Below are positions 1 through 10,956 of a stretch of 64,000 nt of DNA, one piece after another. The notes under the pieces were generated by a model. That model was not told the origin of the DNA, did no database searches, and saw only the letters and a list, made by a program, of their open reading frames with translations. The translations under genes and the position numbers were made by a program. This DNA is from Lineus longissimus (taxonomy: Eukaryota > Nemertea > Pilidiophora > Heteronemertea > Lineidae), in NCBI RefSeq assembly GCF_910592395.1, contig NC_088321.1, positions 744,001-808,000 of the forward strand, read 5' to 3'. Within the stretch, counting starts at the first letter, position 1; each line of letters opens with the position of its first letter.

Positions 1-9
1 CAGTTATCA

Positions 10-157
10 GGTAGAACTCCCCTCAGCGGACACTAATTTTGGTCCCAAGTTGGTTATTTCTAGTAAATTTGTCCTCTCTATTAATCAGGACATATCTCTA
101 TTATTAAGGACACCACCTGCCGGTCTCAATAGTGTCCTTAATCGAGAGATTCTACTG
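10..157. mobile_element. CAGTAGAA-type MITE-like remnant, copy 1
   Basis: A non-coding block with repeated phrases such as 'tctctattaatcagga' and 'aaggacacc', ending 'gagattctactgt'. Left and right ends are degenerate inverted copies (gtagaactcccct / gagattctactg). Related blocks lie near 37,053-37,195 and 59,399-59,525, and more weakly at 23,190-23,440. Termini of the CAGTAGAA type resemble those of Tc1/mariner/pogo-like non-autonomous elements; that class assignment is inference. Confidence 0.5.
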
Positions 158-1196
158 TATATCTTAATAAAATGTCAACAGAAGTTTTCTAAGAAGTATT
201 TTTAGTTCATCTTTTCAAGTGACCGACAGGATGTAATATAAGGTTACAAAATTCCGGAGGCCTTAAGTTAAAGGCAACCCTCAACGATGCTGTAGGCATA
301 ATAGTTTGTCAAAACAGCACCAGGTGGGGTGCTGGGGGCGCCCAACCGAGTCGAGACAGTGCATGTGAGAGTTTCCCAAACTATGCCAGTAGACCTCTTC
401 AGTCTCGCCCAAGACAAATATTCGAAGGGTCCTCCACTCCACTTAGAAATGGAAATTTAACCAAAAATCGAACAAAGTTTTACACAGGTGATGTTTAGGC
501 CTATATACTGTGTAGACTCGCCTGGTACGTCCGATAGCTCCAAGGGCGACAGTCTCACACAATGCAATGGTCTGCAGCAACAGAGATGCCACTTGTTGTT
601 GTTTCGTTTTAATGTTCGTGGAGTGCGACTCCGCAGGCATGTGAACTTGGAGCAATTTGACGGATGGTGATGCTTGTTAGAGGGCTGGTTCCAAATGGTT
701 TTGAATAACAACGGATATTCCGTCCAACAGACACTCACGATATTTCTTGACTATTCTCACACATGAACCACCTTTCGATATGTTGAGAGAGGCTTTAAAA
801 GCTCTTTAGAACAAAAAGGAAATATTTTGAAAATAGACGATGGATTTGAAGCAACAAAATAGGCTCCCGGTGTAGTTGCTACGAAAAAAACAGCGGATTC
901 GTACGGAATGTAGTTTTATCCACATTCAGTATTTGTAGTTGCTAGTTTTCCAAATTGGAGAAGGACACATTGAAATATATGTTTATTTTGTTCAATCTGT
1001 TGACGAGAATTCGACATCCTCTGGGCTACGGTCAACAAAGAACCAATCAGAAGACGTCCTTTTGAGTTTGCCCGGCGCTGGTATCACCGAGGAACCAATC
1101 ACTAGCTGTAATTCAGAGGATATTACTAACTTTCGCATTGGCAACTGCGTAAAATTGGGACTACTCCGGGAAATATTTCGATAATTGGTATCCAAG
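158..1196. other. 5' flank of the tetraspan gene, no gene seen
   Basis: About 1 kb with only short open frames on both strands. None has an animal protein motif or convincing splice context. It presumably holds the promoter and 5' untranslated part of the gene that begins at 1,197, but I see no clear TATA or initiator element. Confidence 0.4.
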
Positions 1197-2692
1197 ATGG
1201 CTGGTGAAAGTTGTGGCAAGTGCATGGATCGCGTGGATAGGCGGTTTCTTCTCCCAAGGGGAATTCTCAAGATCTTAGAAATTGTGAGTATCGTTGTAAA
1301 GTTCAAAATACTCTAACCGCGCTTACAACAGGTCAGCCAGTGTTGATCAAATGTGACATAGTTGTCGTAATTATGTACACATCTGCTGAACGTGCTCTCT
1401 TACTGAATATATCTCAATATCCTCCGAAGTTGGGTCTCATCAGGAAACATACACTCTTAGTAGTGATAGGTCTAGATATTGTCCACCAATGCTTACGTCG
1501 CTTTTGTTTACGTTTTTAGTTTCTCAACATCGGCGCCATAATCCTGGTAGCCACTGGACGTACCGACGTCTATCTCAAGCATCTCCTGCGGAGATGGGTC
1601 CCCTGGGGAATCATCGACAACGGCTACTTCCACGGCCTCAATTTCGCTCTGGCCACTGCCTGTATCTGGCTCGTCGTAACCATCATACTGTTTTTCGTCT
1701 TCCTGTTCCGGGGCTACAGGAAGTGCTGCGGGTTTGCAAATTGGATCAACGTGGTAAGCACTCCAAGCATCGACATCGGTTATTGCTGCCGAGGTAATCT
1801 TGAACAGTAAACTGCCTCTGCATCCGGATCCTCGTCACATACTGTTTTGCGTCTTCCTGCTAATGTCGTCCCTTTAAATCACCACGTTGCTGCCAGCTAA
1901 GAATAGTTATCACATGCATAGCCCGTCAAGACTGTCGTTACATTTACATGTTATTCATTTTTCGTAGGATTGCGCATGCAGCATCATAGCCTGCTTGATG
2001 AATGTCGTATCCTTCGTCCTGCTGTGCATTTACTGTGGTCATTGGCCTCTGGAGCACACCATCTGGAACGAACGCCTCATAGCGGCAGCGGTAGGTACTA
2101 CCGACTATAGTGGGAACGACATACACTACATGACTCGTGTATCTGAGCCCAGTTGTAAAAACACATGTTTATTGTGCTTATCACAGCATGCTGATGTCGT
2201 TTTGTTTACATTGTTAATTGATTTGATGTTAGATAAAGCTGGAGGTTGGAGTCTGGGAAGACACCATCGAAATGTTAAGCTAGTGCATGGTGGTTTTACT
2301 GGGGGTTGTATGAAAACATGTTTAGAGTAAATCTCGGTCCTTTGCGTATTCGAATCGACCCCGGGTAATCAGCGCCACGATCGGGTAGTCATCTATCCCG
2401 ACCTACTACAGTCGATCTGTTATTGTTCAAACACAGAATTTGAATCACATGACGTCTCAGTGGTAAAATATGAACCATCTTGGACGGGAATCGTGACAGA
2501 TAAACAGGAATGGTCAGAATGATATGCTGTTTGCCGAAAACGCGAGTCCGAGAGACCTAAATTCCAAATCTTGCTTTACAGGTGTTCGCCGTTTTGACGG
2601 CCATCTTGTATCTCGCGGACTGCATTGTTGCCATAACAACGCCAAATCCAGACCGAGGCAAAGGAGGCAACAACAACGCCACCTTTACTTGA
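1197..2692 (+). CDS. MARVEL/CMTM-like tetraspan membrane protein, 4 exons
   Basis: Rebuilt from four exons: 1197-1283, 1520-1753, 1968-2090 and 2582-2692. All three introns are phase 0 with GT-AG ends (gtgagt, gtaagc, gtaggt donors; tttag, cgtag, acag acceptors). The product is 184 residues. Four hydrophobic segments lie at about 22-42, 69-92, 109-130 and 143-166, with a short cysteine-containing N terminus ahead of the first one and a hydrophilic Asn/Gly-rich C terminus. Size and topology match MARVEL-domain proteins such as the CKLF-like (CMTM) family, which act in vesicle trafficking and membrane apposition. The exons are short and none is an obvious long open frame; the longer frame over exon 2 (1489-1797) is a shadow. 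The clean phase-0 chain and four evenly spaced membrane segments support the gene. The exact family is uncertain: MARVEL is likely, CMTM is a guess. A possible AATAAA lies at 3245-3250. Confidence 0.78.
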
Positions 2693-3337
2693 AATTAGTC
2701 ATGGACTGTTTTCCTGTGTGAAAGTGATATGTCAGAGTCACTGTCAATATCATGAAGGTTATCAGATTGAAAACTATGGTATTCACTGTAAATAGAGTAC
2801 AAAAAGAGTAAATAGAGTACTTTATAGAGTACAAAAAGCTGACATTTATTTGAAATTTCCAATACACTATTATGACTCTGAGGATATTTCAGGATATTTA
2901 CCAGTGAAATATTTGCAGATTTGCGTGCTTTATAACCGCTCTACAGCATTGCCTATTTTCATTCACCCGAACCACAGGATTATACATAGAAAACAGATAT
3001 CGTACATTCATGTATGCCTTGAAAACGGCCCGACTTGTTGTATCATGCTCAGCAGGTTAAAGGACGTCCCGGCCCAACCATCTACTCTGTTTCGAGGAAT
3101 TTCCTGTGTAGTTGTGTGGTTATGGGTGTGTTCGACCCCGGGGTTTCGCCCCGTCACTAAAGCTACACTACGGAACGCCGAGAGCGGTTGCTGCGGGGGG
3201 GGGGGGGTGACCAGAAAGATACATGTACCGGTAACTTAAACAGCAATAAATTCATATCTAAAATATTGTCTTCTATTGTCATCTGATCTCGCACCCCTTT
3301 ACAGGAATATTCTTATCAACTGGTTGTGTATCTGTTG
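2693..3337. other. Convergent 3' flank with poly-G tract
   Basis: Region between the stop of the tetraspan gene (+) and the stop of the first cGAS-like gene (-). It holds A/T-rich sequence, a G homopolymer at 3195-3207 and an AATAAA at 3245-3250 that could serve the plus-strand gene. The open frame at 2850-3239 has no recognisable domain and I do not call it a gene. Confidence 0.4.
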
Positions 3338-6300
3338 TCAAAAAGAAGACGAAGAAGAAGAGGGCCGATTCTCGTGTAGCTGCAACCTCCTGAACTTAAA
3401 ATGTCGGTCAAGGTCAAGGTCAGAATCCTCGTCAGAATCAGATTCCTCAAAGTATCGTCTGGCAGGACCCTTCCTTCCTAAATAACCTAGAGAACCAGAT
3501 GCCCGCGCAGGATTTTGCACAAATGACCTTGACCTGGCCTTCCGTGGGATCTTAACCTTTGACTTTGGCTGTTCTGATTTACTGATGTTTGATTGGCTGA
3601 GGTGAAGCAGCTGCATGTGCGAGCTATCCGCATTCATTTTCCGGACGAAATAGTAGATGTTTTCCACCATCATTTCTTTGTACCTTGGCAACAGCATGTT
3701 GACGTCACCATGGTTACGCAAGAAAAACACAGGCAACCATTTTCGCTCTAGTACTTCCTCCATGTACGAAAATGCATCTAAGAATCGATCGACTAACTTA
3801 TCGGCGGCCCAGTCCTCCAAATCTTGCCTCTCTTCCAAAAAGTTAAGGAAGAGTGTCTTATAGAAATAACTACAGAGACTACTGAGGTGTCTATTTCTCA
3901 AGCAAAGCCCTTTGAACAGGCGCCAGCACTTTTTACGACACGTCCCATGCTCCTCGTCCGAGATCTCGCGAATCTTAATCGATTCCGGTTCCGCCCACGA
4001 TTCCTGCCAAAGCAACGTCATGGGATCGTCGTGAAGGAAATCATCTTGCGTGATTGAAGGGTGTCGCTTAGCAACCAATTTAGTACCGCCCACTCTGACT
4101 TCAAGGACGAAATCCAAGGTGAATTCTTTCAGGTTCTTTCCCGTGGTCGGTATGAACACGACCGTCAGCTTCATGGCAGGCCCGTTTACACCCCCACTTA
4201 CCTTCTTGATCTTAGCCTTCTCTGGACTAACCTTTTTCAGACTACGAATGGACCTATGGACAATTTTCTGCAGATCACGGAGCAGATACCCAGGCTTAAA
4301 GTAGTCCCGGTTGTCTTCTTTTTTGACAAAATGTTGATCTAGCCAATCGAGGTGGTTCTTTTCACGTTCGAGTTCCTTGCGCTTGCGTGAATCGAGCACA
4401 CGTTTCGGGAATGTCCTACTCGTGACCTTCCGTACCAGATAGAACCCAGGTGCGTCCATGGAAACCCCGCCAAGCACTGCATTCCTTCCGTCTACAACCT
4501 CCCAGTTACGTATGTCCATTTTGATGGGAATAATCATGTCGAATTCGTTAGGGGGCGCCACCTTTAGACCATCGAACGAACTACCTGCAAATAGATACAG
4601 GTTGGATATTTACCAATCTACGTGCTAACAGGTGCCTTCTTCCACGTCCGAGAGGGCCAACTTGACGCAGGTTCAAATTCGATAAGAGAGCTCCCTTACT
4701 GTGCAACATTTTATGGGGTTTCAGGTTCGCCCGTCAAGTGATAGAGATTCGGACAGACTACCTGCGGCAATTTGAACACCATAACACCTTTTTCAAAGTT
4801 GCGCACCAAGCGCATGGCTCTGCACACGCGTAGTGATACCGCAAACAGATCCTAAAACGATGAGCTCTAAAAAAATAGTTCAAGGCAGGATTTGAATCCA
4901 AATCACTCGATTTCAAGTAGACGATACTGAAGCGTTCAAGCGGATGGCAACATTTCCCTTCCGTGTTTAAGGGTTTTTTGCTTGCCGTGCCATTTTTTTA
5001 ATAGTGGGATTGTTAACTTTCTTTTTGTCAGTTAGCGAGATGAACTCGGGAAAAGGAAAATCCTCCATCGCACCGAGGAACACCCTCGATGAATGAGGTA
5101 CTGATTGAACCATGACACCTACCAACGGGAATGATGTCCATGAAATCCAACTGCGATCGTTTCTTAAGGTCTTCCCGAAAATGTTTGGCAATTTCCCAGG
5201 CAACGGACTTTGCCTCCTCCATTTCTGAAGAGTCGATCTCAACGTGGTTCCTAAAGTATCGTTCCAGGCTCTGGAAAAACAAAAAATACCACGTAAAACC
5301 GTGACTCGAGCTCATGCACTGAGAGATATACGAGAAGCGACTCATACCGATGACTTTGTGTATCTTAATCAAACCCAGTCGACTCCTGTCTTTAGTCTTT
5401 ACACATGGTATCGTTAGTATTTGTGCATCTACACACAACGGTAATGGTCCAGCCTTGCCTACCTCTTGAAGGTGTCCTCGTCCAATAGTTTTACTGTCAG
5501 CGGCCTCAGGCCTGGCGGAATCAACTGTGATATCCTTCTGAAACTGGAAATGAGAGATGTTACTTGTTTATTGGCAGTTGGAACTCCAATCTAACTACTG
5601 TCTGCATGTTTACACTGTCTTGAAACGAAAATGGGAATCTCTAAAGAATGTCTCGCGTGGCCTAAGCAATCTAGACGGATGGGAAAATGTGTAGGCTACT
5701 GAAAATGTTGGGAAAAGTTAGAAAGAGAAACACTACTCTGTAGCGCAACTCCGAGCAAATGTTGATCGGCTACCACATCGAGAGTTTTTCTGCACTGAGA
5801 ATGCACACCAAAATGTACAAGGTGGCAGTCGCTCAAGCGTTTTGTTCGGAATTGCAGACCACTTCTCCTTCTTTCTTCCCAAGACATTTTCAGTTACCTA
5901 TTACATCTTTTAGCTCGTGTCTGACACGCTCAGGCTTTGCTGGACAGTCTTTCGCAGTGTCATGGGAATTACGAGGCTTTGAGTTGACGATGAAATGGCA
6001 AGAGACTGGAGCTTGGGCGGAATGACAACCACTTACCGGAGTTTGTAGACATGTGACGCCATGTAACATCATTCCGTCTCTGGTCAAAAAGCGTTCACCG
6101 CATCTTCGACATTTCTTTGGATAGGGTCGATTCTCCTTGTGGAATCTGTCAGACTTGCTTTTCAAATGTTGCTGAAGCGAATGGGGAGTCTTGAAACTGC
6201 TCTGACCACACACGTGGCATCTTATGATTGGTTCCCCTGAACGGGGAGACCCGAAACTGCTATGGCCGTGGCCTCTTTTGATTGGTTCAGTTGAATAGGG

Positions 6301-6360
6301 AGCCCCGACACTGCCCTTGCCGCGTGAACGTTTCTGCTTTGCCGTCTTCCGTGAAATCAT
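3338..6360 (-). CDS. Zinc-finger cGAS-like (Mab-21 fold) nucleotidyltransferase, paralog 1
   Basis: Four coding exons on the minus strand: 6360-6037, 5537-5463, 5270-5123 and 4584-3338, phases 0, 0 and 1; 597 residues. The N-terminal exon is basic and holds two zinc-binding motifs: C48-X2-C51-X13-H65-X8-H74 and C84-X2-C87-X12-H100-X3-C104. The enzyme part begins about residue 140. The nucleotidyltransferase signature is complete: G183-S184-S185, then E196-F-D198, and a third acidic residue at about D340 in LDFVLEV. A Mab-21-type helical half follows (CRKKCW, SSLCSYFYKTLFL, LPRYKEM). The GS motif is split by the last intron. The C-terminal tail is low complexity: basic, then Asp/Ser/Glu-rich, then poly-Ser. 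Family members of this kind (cGLRs) make cyclic or linear dinucleotides after ligand binding and signal through STING; Mab-21 members without the triad do not. Here the triad is present, so activity is plausible but inferred. An AG acceptor upstream of the ATG (near 6380) suggests a 5' non-coding exon. Confidence 0.9.
4850..4960 (-). pseudogene. Degenerate tRNA-like sequence in intron
   Basis: The minus strand carries a segment ending TTGGATTCAAATCCTGCC (about 4884-4901), which resembles the T-arm and B-box of a Ser-type tRNA, preceded by CTTGAAATCGAG. The acceptor stem does not close, so this is a tRNA-derived repeat or pseudogene inside the last intron of the first cGAS-like gene. Confidence 0.3.
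6180..6315 (-). repeat. In-frame tandem repeat inside zinc-finger exon
   Basis: Three imperfect copies of a 54-60 bp unit start near 6180, 6238 and 6292 (each begins ga-a-(t/c)-(g/a)-g-g-g-a-g on the plus strand and carries actgct and gattggtt). Spacing is close to a multiple of three, so the coding frame is kept. The encoded repeats run from about residue 17 to the first zinc-binding cysteine pair. The second paralog lacks them, and its N-terminal exon is about 35 codons shorter. Confidence 0.65.
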
Positions 6361-7675
6361 GTTCCAGTGGGCGGGTCACCTATAAGAAATAATAGGATAT
6401 GGTTAGGACTGAATGCCGATTGCCGAAAGTGTTGCGTGGAGAGGTAAGCTGCAGGGGAATGTTTCGTCGATTGACCTGGGCTAGCGACTGATCATGAGTC
6501 CGGGCGACTTCTTGCACCAATGTTCAGGCTTCCCTAGGTCAACCCTAAGGTTGTAAGGCCCACGAGTTCAAAGGATGAGAAAATAGTCCTGCCGGGTACG
6601 GTGTGCAGAACACCTCACAAAACCGAGCTGGTGTGTCTGCCTGTTATGAGAACAGCATCCATCATCAACATGTACACAAACACTGTACGCACCATACATG
6701 AATGCATATGAACTGGCGTTACCGCTTATTCACTATCAGTCGTCAGATAGGCAGGTAGGTCACCTCAATCTACGCCGCGTCTATCCAGCTTTTATCACTT
6801 TTGATTTGAGAAATTGTTACCGAGCTGGAGGTCCTTGGTTGTTTAATCAAGACCGCTCTGGGAGACCGAAAATGCCGATCAAATCCCGAGGCGGTACCGA
6901 GGGTTTTGTGATACATGTAGTTTGAAATGGGGCCCCTGGTTGGTGACCCGCATCATAGATCCACACATGGACGCCTTTGCAAGTGTACGCCGGAGCGCAA
7001 AGTTGACTGCAACTAACAAGTTTTAAGATACAGGCACCATTTATTCAAAATAACGGCGAAGTTTTGTACATAGAAGTTGTACAAATAATTACGACTCAAA
7101 TACATGTAGAATCTACTGCAACATGATTTCAGCTGTTTGCGTAGAACATAAACAAAATTGAGGGACGTTTCTCCATCTCACAAATAATAAAGAATTTCTA
7201 ACTAAATGTATTAGCAAAACAACCTGTATTCATAATGTTCGATGTACTACAGGATTTCCGACCTTGGAATGCACTAATATTTTCGTAATAAACGCGATAT
7301 GATACTTTTTGTTCCCGGCCGTTTCTGGGCGTTTCCCCTCCGTGTCTTTGAAAGCTGAAACACAAGTCGCAAAACCAAGATCCTTCCCTAACTGGAAATC
7401 TGCAAAAAGTACGATGTGTTTGCACAGCACTCGGCCAGACAGCTGTGCAGCCACAAGACCGCACCTCTGCACAAGGATTTACGACAAAAATTCTGGCCCG
7501 CAGACACCACTGTCGGGGGAAAACTATGACGAACACAGCACGACCTCGAAACGACAAGCCGCTTCATCTCCGCCACAGGACTGAAGTTATAAGTAAAGTG
7601 GGACACAGATGAAGTACAGTACTTGAACTAACCCCGTGGAGACCTGGCTACGAATTGTAAGTCTGTGACCTCTGG
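6361..7675. other. Intergenic spacer between the two cGAS-like paralogs
   Basis: About 1.3 kb between the start of paralog 1 and the stop of paralog 2. It must hold the 3' end of paralog 2 and the promoter of paralog 1. The open frames at 7198-7606 have no domain match that I recognise and overlap on both strands. I see nothing else in it. Confidence 0.4.
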
Positions 7676-10649
7676 TTAGAAAAATTCGTCAGCATAGTCA
7701 TCATATTCATCATAGGCAACGCCGTAGTCTTCAAAGTCATCCGTATATTCGTAGACGGGCTCTCCAAAGCCGGAAAGGTCCACACTATCAAGGTTCACGA
7801 CCGTTGCCTTTGGTTTGCTCTTGGCCTGCTTTGTTGAGGCAGGCTTCGCTGACCCCTTCTTTGCTGGGGCTGATTTACGTTTACGCGACTTCGGATTGGT
7901 TGTCTTGGGACGTGCTGCAGCACCGCCATCTTGCGCCTTTTGCTTTCGCTGCCTGGAATAAACCGTGAAAACTTTCTCCTTCTTTTTCTCGGTTGAAGAC
8001 GGCCCTCCGTAAAACAGCTGCAAGTGGGAACCCTCCGCGTTCATTTTGCGGACGTAATAGTAGACATTCTCCACCTGCATCTCATCGTATCTAGGCAACA
8101 GCATGTTGACATCACGTGTGAAGTACAAAGGCATCCACTTCCGGTGTAGGACTTTCTCCATCTTTTTGAACACGTCCAGAAACCTATCGGCCAATCTCGC
8201 CTCATACCAGTCAGCGTCGTTGGGTATCGCATCAAGGAGATGGAGGAACAGTGTCTTGTAGAAATATGTGCACAAGCTGCCAAGGTGCTTGTTTTTCATC
8301 GCTAAGGCCTTGACAAGCTTCCAGCACTTCTTGCGACAGTCAAATGGACCTTCTTCCCGAATCTCCCGAATCCTCAACGATTCCTTAATCGCGCTTGACT
8401 CCTGCCACAGCAACGCCATTGGGTTATCTCCAAGGAAACCTTGCTGTGTGATGGACGGGTGTCGCTTAGCAACCAGTTTGGGGATGTCAGGTGCGTCGCC
8501 GACCCTGACCTCTAGCACAAAGTCAAGGTCAAATTTCGTCATTGCGCTACGGAGCGTGCTGGTGTATTCGACTTGCACGTACAAAGACGGACCTTTCACG
8601 CCTGCCTTAACTTTCTCAACGCCTTCGGGATGTTTGAACTTGCGTATGATTTTGTGGATTTTTCTCTGAAGGTCCCGGATGACGTTGCCAGGGGCAATGT
8701 AGTCGCCATCTTCTCTGTGGACCAAATACGGATCCATTGTTGTTTCTCGCGTTGTTGTTTTTTTCTTGATGAGCCAGAAGCCTTGGGCATTTTTGAGCCT
8801 TCTCCCGTCGACCACAGCTTTCCTCCCGTCAATGAGTTCCCAGTCAAAAGCATACAGCTTGATGGGGATGATCATGTCAAATTCATCTGCTGGTGCCACT
8901 TTTAGGCCGTCGAATGAACTACCTGAAAAGGTGATGGAGCACATGAGACCAAGGCCTGTAGAGGTGATGTTGGTCGTGAGCCGATCCAACTCTGTTAGAA
9001 CGGTTTCATCGGCTAGTACAGCAGCTTTCAGGTTTGTTCTGTAAGATCTTTATTATTGCAGCTGAGGTGAGATGTTCCCTAGACTCGTATGCGCAGGGGC
9101 ATTGTTTAGCCTACTCACCCACGGGTTCGATTTCCCCCAGATTCATCTTCTTAAATTCAAACCTGGTCTTCAGGTAGTCCAGGAGGTGTTCACTAATCTC
9201 CTTGGCAACCTGCTTCGCATGTCTCATTTCGTTTTGGTCGAGTTTGACATGTTGTTCGAAGTAGTCATTCAAACTCTGAAACACGGGATGCGAAGAATGA
9301 TAACGGCCGTTTCATATAGCTCTTTCCACGGACAAGTCTGTACCAAAGCGCCTCTAAGGAACTTATTTAATTATTTATTGTCATGTCAAAGAAAGATGGG
9401 CGTACATGTTCAAATATTGACATTCGAAACAGCCAATCAGATTGGCTGCCTCGATCCGCTGCGCTGTACACCGAGCCTTTGCGCTACCTCGAAAGAAGCC
9501 AGGACTTCCAGCAAAAACGCATTTAAGCTTAAGCCATGATGAAAAACAGGAAAACCCCTCGGGGCAAAAATAGTTTGACGTCACAAGGCCAGCCAACCAA
9601 TCAGGCCATTGTTTCGTCAACCAATCATTTTCGCAATAGGCACCTCGCACTTCGTTCCTTTTGGGGACGAAGTATTGGTGTATAACAAGTCATTCGAATC
9701 GACAGCGCCGTGAGCCGACTACGCAATTACCCAATGAGATGACAGCGCTTCATTTGCCTCCAAAACCGGAAGAGACTAAATGTAGGCTAGTACACGGTGC
9801 AAGTAGACTTAGGAACCGTTACCGATGACGAGGGTAGGAGATTGCCGAATACGTTGGAACTACGTACCCTTCTCAAATACTCGTGTCCAACATTGTTTCT
9901 TGCCGGCTCACTGGCGGAATGTCCTTGTAAGTGCATATCCTGGAAAAGTAAAGGGGAGCTCGTTACATAACACTCCGGACGCAGTCAGGGAAACTTGGTT
10001 GTAGGATTAAGGTGACCAGGAGGAAAACGCACCGGCACCTATCCGCCTCCATGAGCCTCCTCGTGTGGCAACAGACTAAATGCTGATCACTACTAACGAT
10101 TTCCGCAAGTGTTGTGAGGTGGTTTTGGACATGTCTAGGAAATTCTACTGTTGCATTCAGTTTTGGTGAGATCTTCGTTGCAGTCTGAAATCAGTGTGTA
10201 CTTGAGTTTGTATTACAGATCGGGTTCAGGGGTTCATCGGAATGAGACTCCTAAAATGAGGGGAGGGGCAAATGCCCCAATGTATGTAGGGTAGGACTGG
10301 GCAATTCAAGCTATTTGTGCGCTCTACTCATAGATGTCACCACGGGTACTCCCAATAAGTTACTCGGGTGGCGAATAATTGCCTCGGGGTAAACAAAAAC
10401 AAAAGATCATTTTTTTAGATGCGGCCTTACCATTTTGAGAGGACACTCTCCACCATGCGTGGTAATTTCCTCTGCCGTCATAAATCTCCTTCCGCAGGCG
10501 CAGACGATGGGATAGGAGTCAGGACCTTGATGGTAATTGTCCTCCTTGTCGGTCACGTGCTGCCGCAGGGCCTCTTGTGTCATCAGATCATTCTTCCCAC
10601 ATGTCTCGCACGTTTTTATTGGGTGGAATTCTAACGGACGCGACGCCAT
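7676..10649 (-). CDS. Zinc-finger cGAS-like (Mab-21 fold) nucleotidyltransferase, paralog 2
   Basis: Four exons on the minus strand: 10649-10431, 9939-9868, 9275-9119 and 8922-7676, again phases 0, 0 and 1; 564 residues. Exon sizes and junctions match paralog 1, showing tandem duplication. The N terminus has C14-X2-C17-X13-H31-X8-H40 and a second motif C50-X-C52-X12-H65-X3-C69, one residue shorter between its cysteines than in paralog 1. The catalytic signature is intact: G150-S-S, E163-F-D165 and about D283 in LDFVLEV. The helical half (CRKKCW, GSLCTYFYKTLFL, LPRYDEM) is well conserved. The tail differs: a Lys/Pro/Ala-rich basic stretch like a linker-histone tail (about 455-525), then an acidic Tyr/Asp-rich end. 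The basic part could bind nucleic acid or act in nuclear retention; that is inference. The second exon (9939-9868) was placed by its similarity to the matching exon of paralog 1 and its phase. Confidence 0.9.
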
Positions 10650-10776
10650 GTTTGTATCTGTCTGTGGATGAAAGAGGCCATCTCTCTTAAAGGAGAAACG
10701 TGGGCGTGGGATTCACCTGGGAATGACACCACTGCTTGCTACCATGCGGCGCAACTTGTTACGATTTTCACCAGTA

Positions 10777-10956
10777 CCGGTGTAATGTTTTTGAGTGTTT
10801 CTGTTTTTGAGTGTTTCCCCTCATTGTTTGGGAACGCTCAAAAATAGATTGACGAGTTTTTCTGTGTATCCCCCCTATTGAAAAGTCATGGTCTCTCTAG
10901 CTGCCTATTGTTTGGAAACACTGACACATGGGGAACAACCACAGATGTTACACCGG
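10777..10956. mobile_element. MITE-like element, CCGGTGTAA termini, subfamily 1 copy a
   Basis: A 180-bp element that begins CCGGTGTAA and ends TTACACCGG, a perfect terminal inverted repeat. It is almost identical to the block at 20271-20450, also 180 bp. No coding capacity. No target duplication is evident beside it. Confidence 0.85.

Noticed and set aside
1489-1797. 102-codon open frame on the plus strand
   Set aside because: Shadow of exon 2 of the tetraspan gene; the adjoining frame gives membrane segments and correct splice phases.
8041-8905. Open frames overlapping the paralog 2 enzyme exon on both strands
   Set aside because: They are other-frame shadows of the conserved cGAS-like coding exon.
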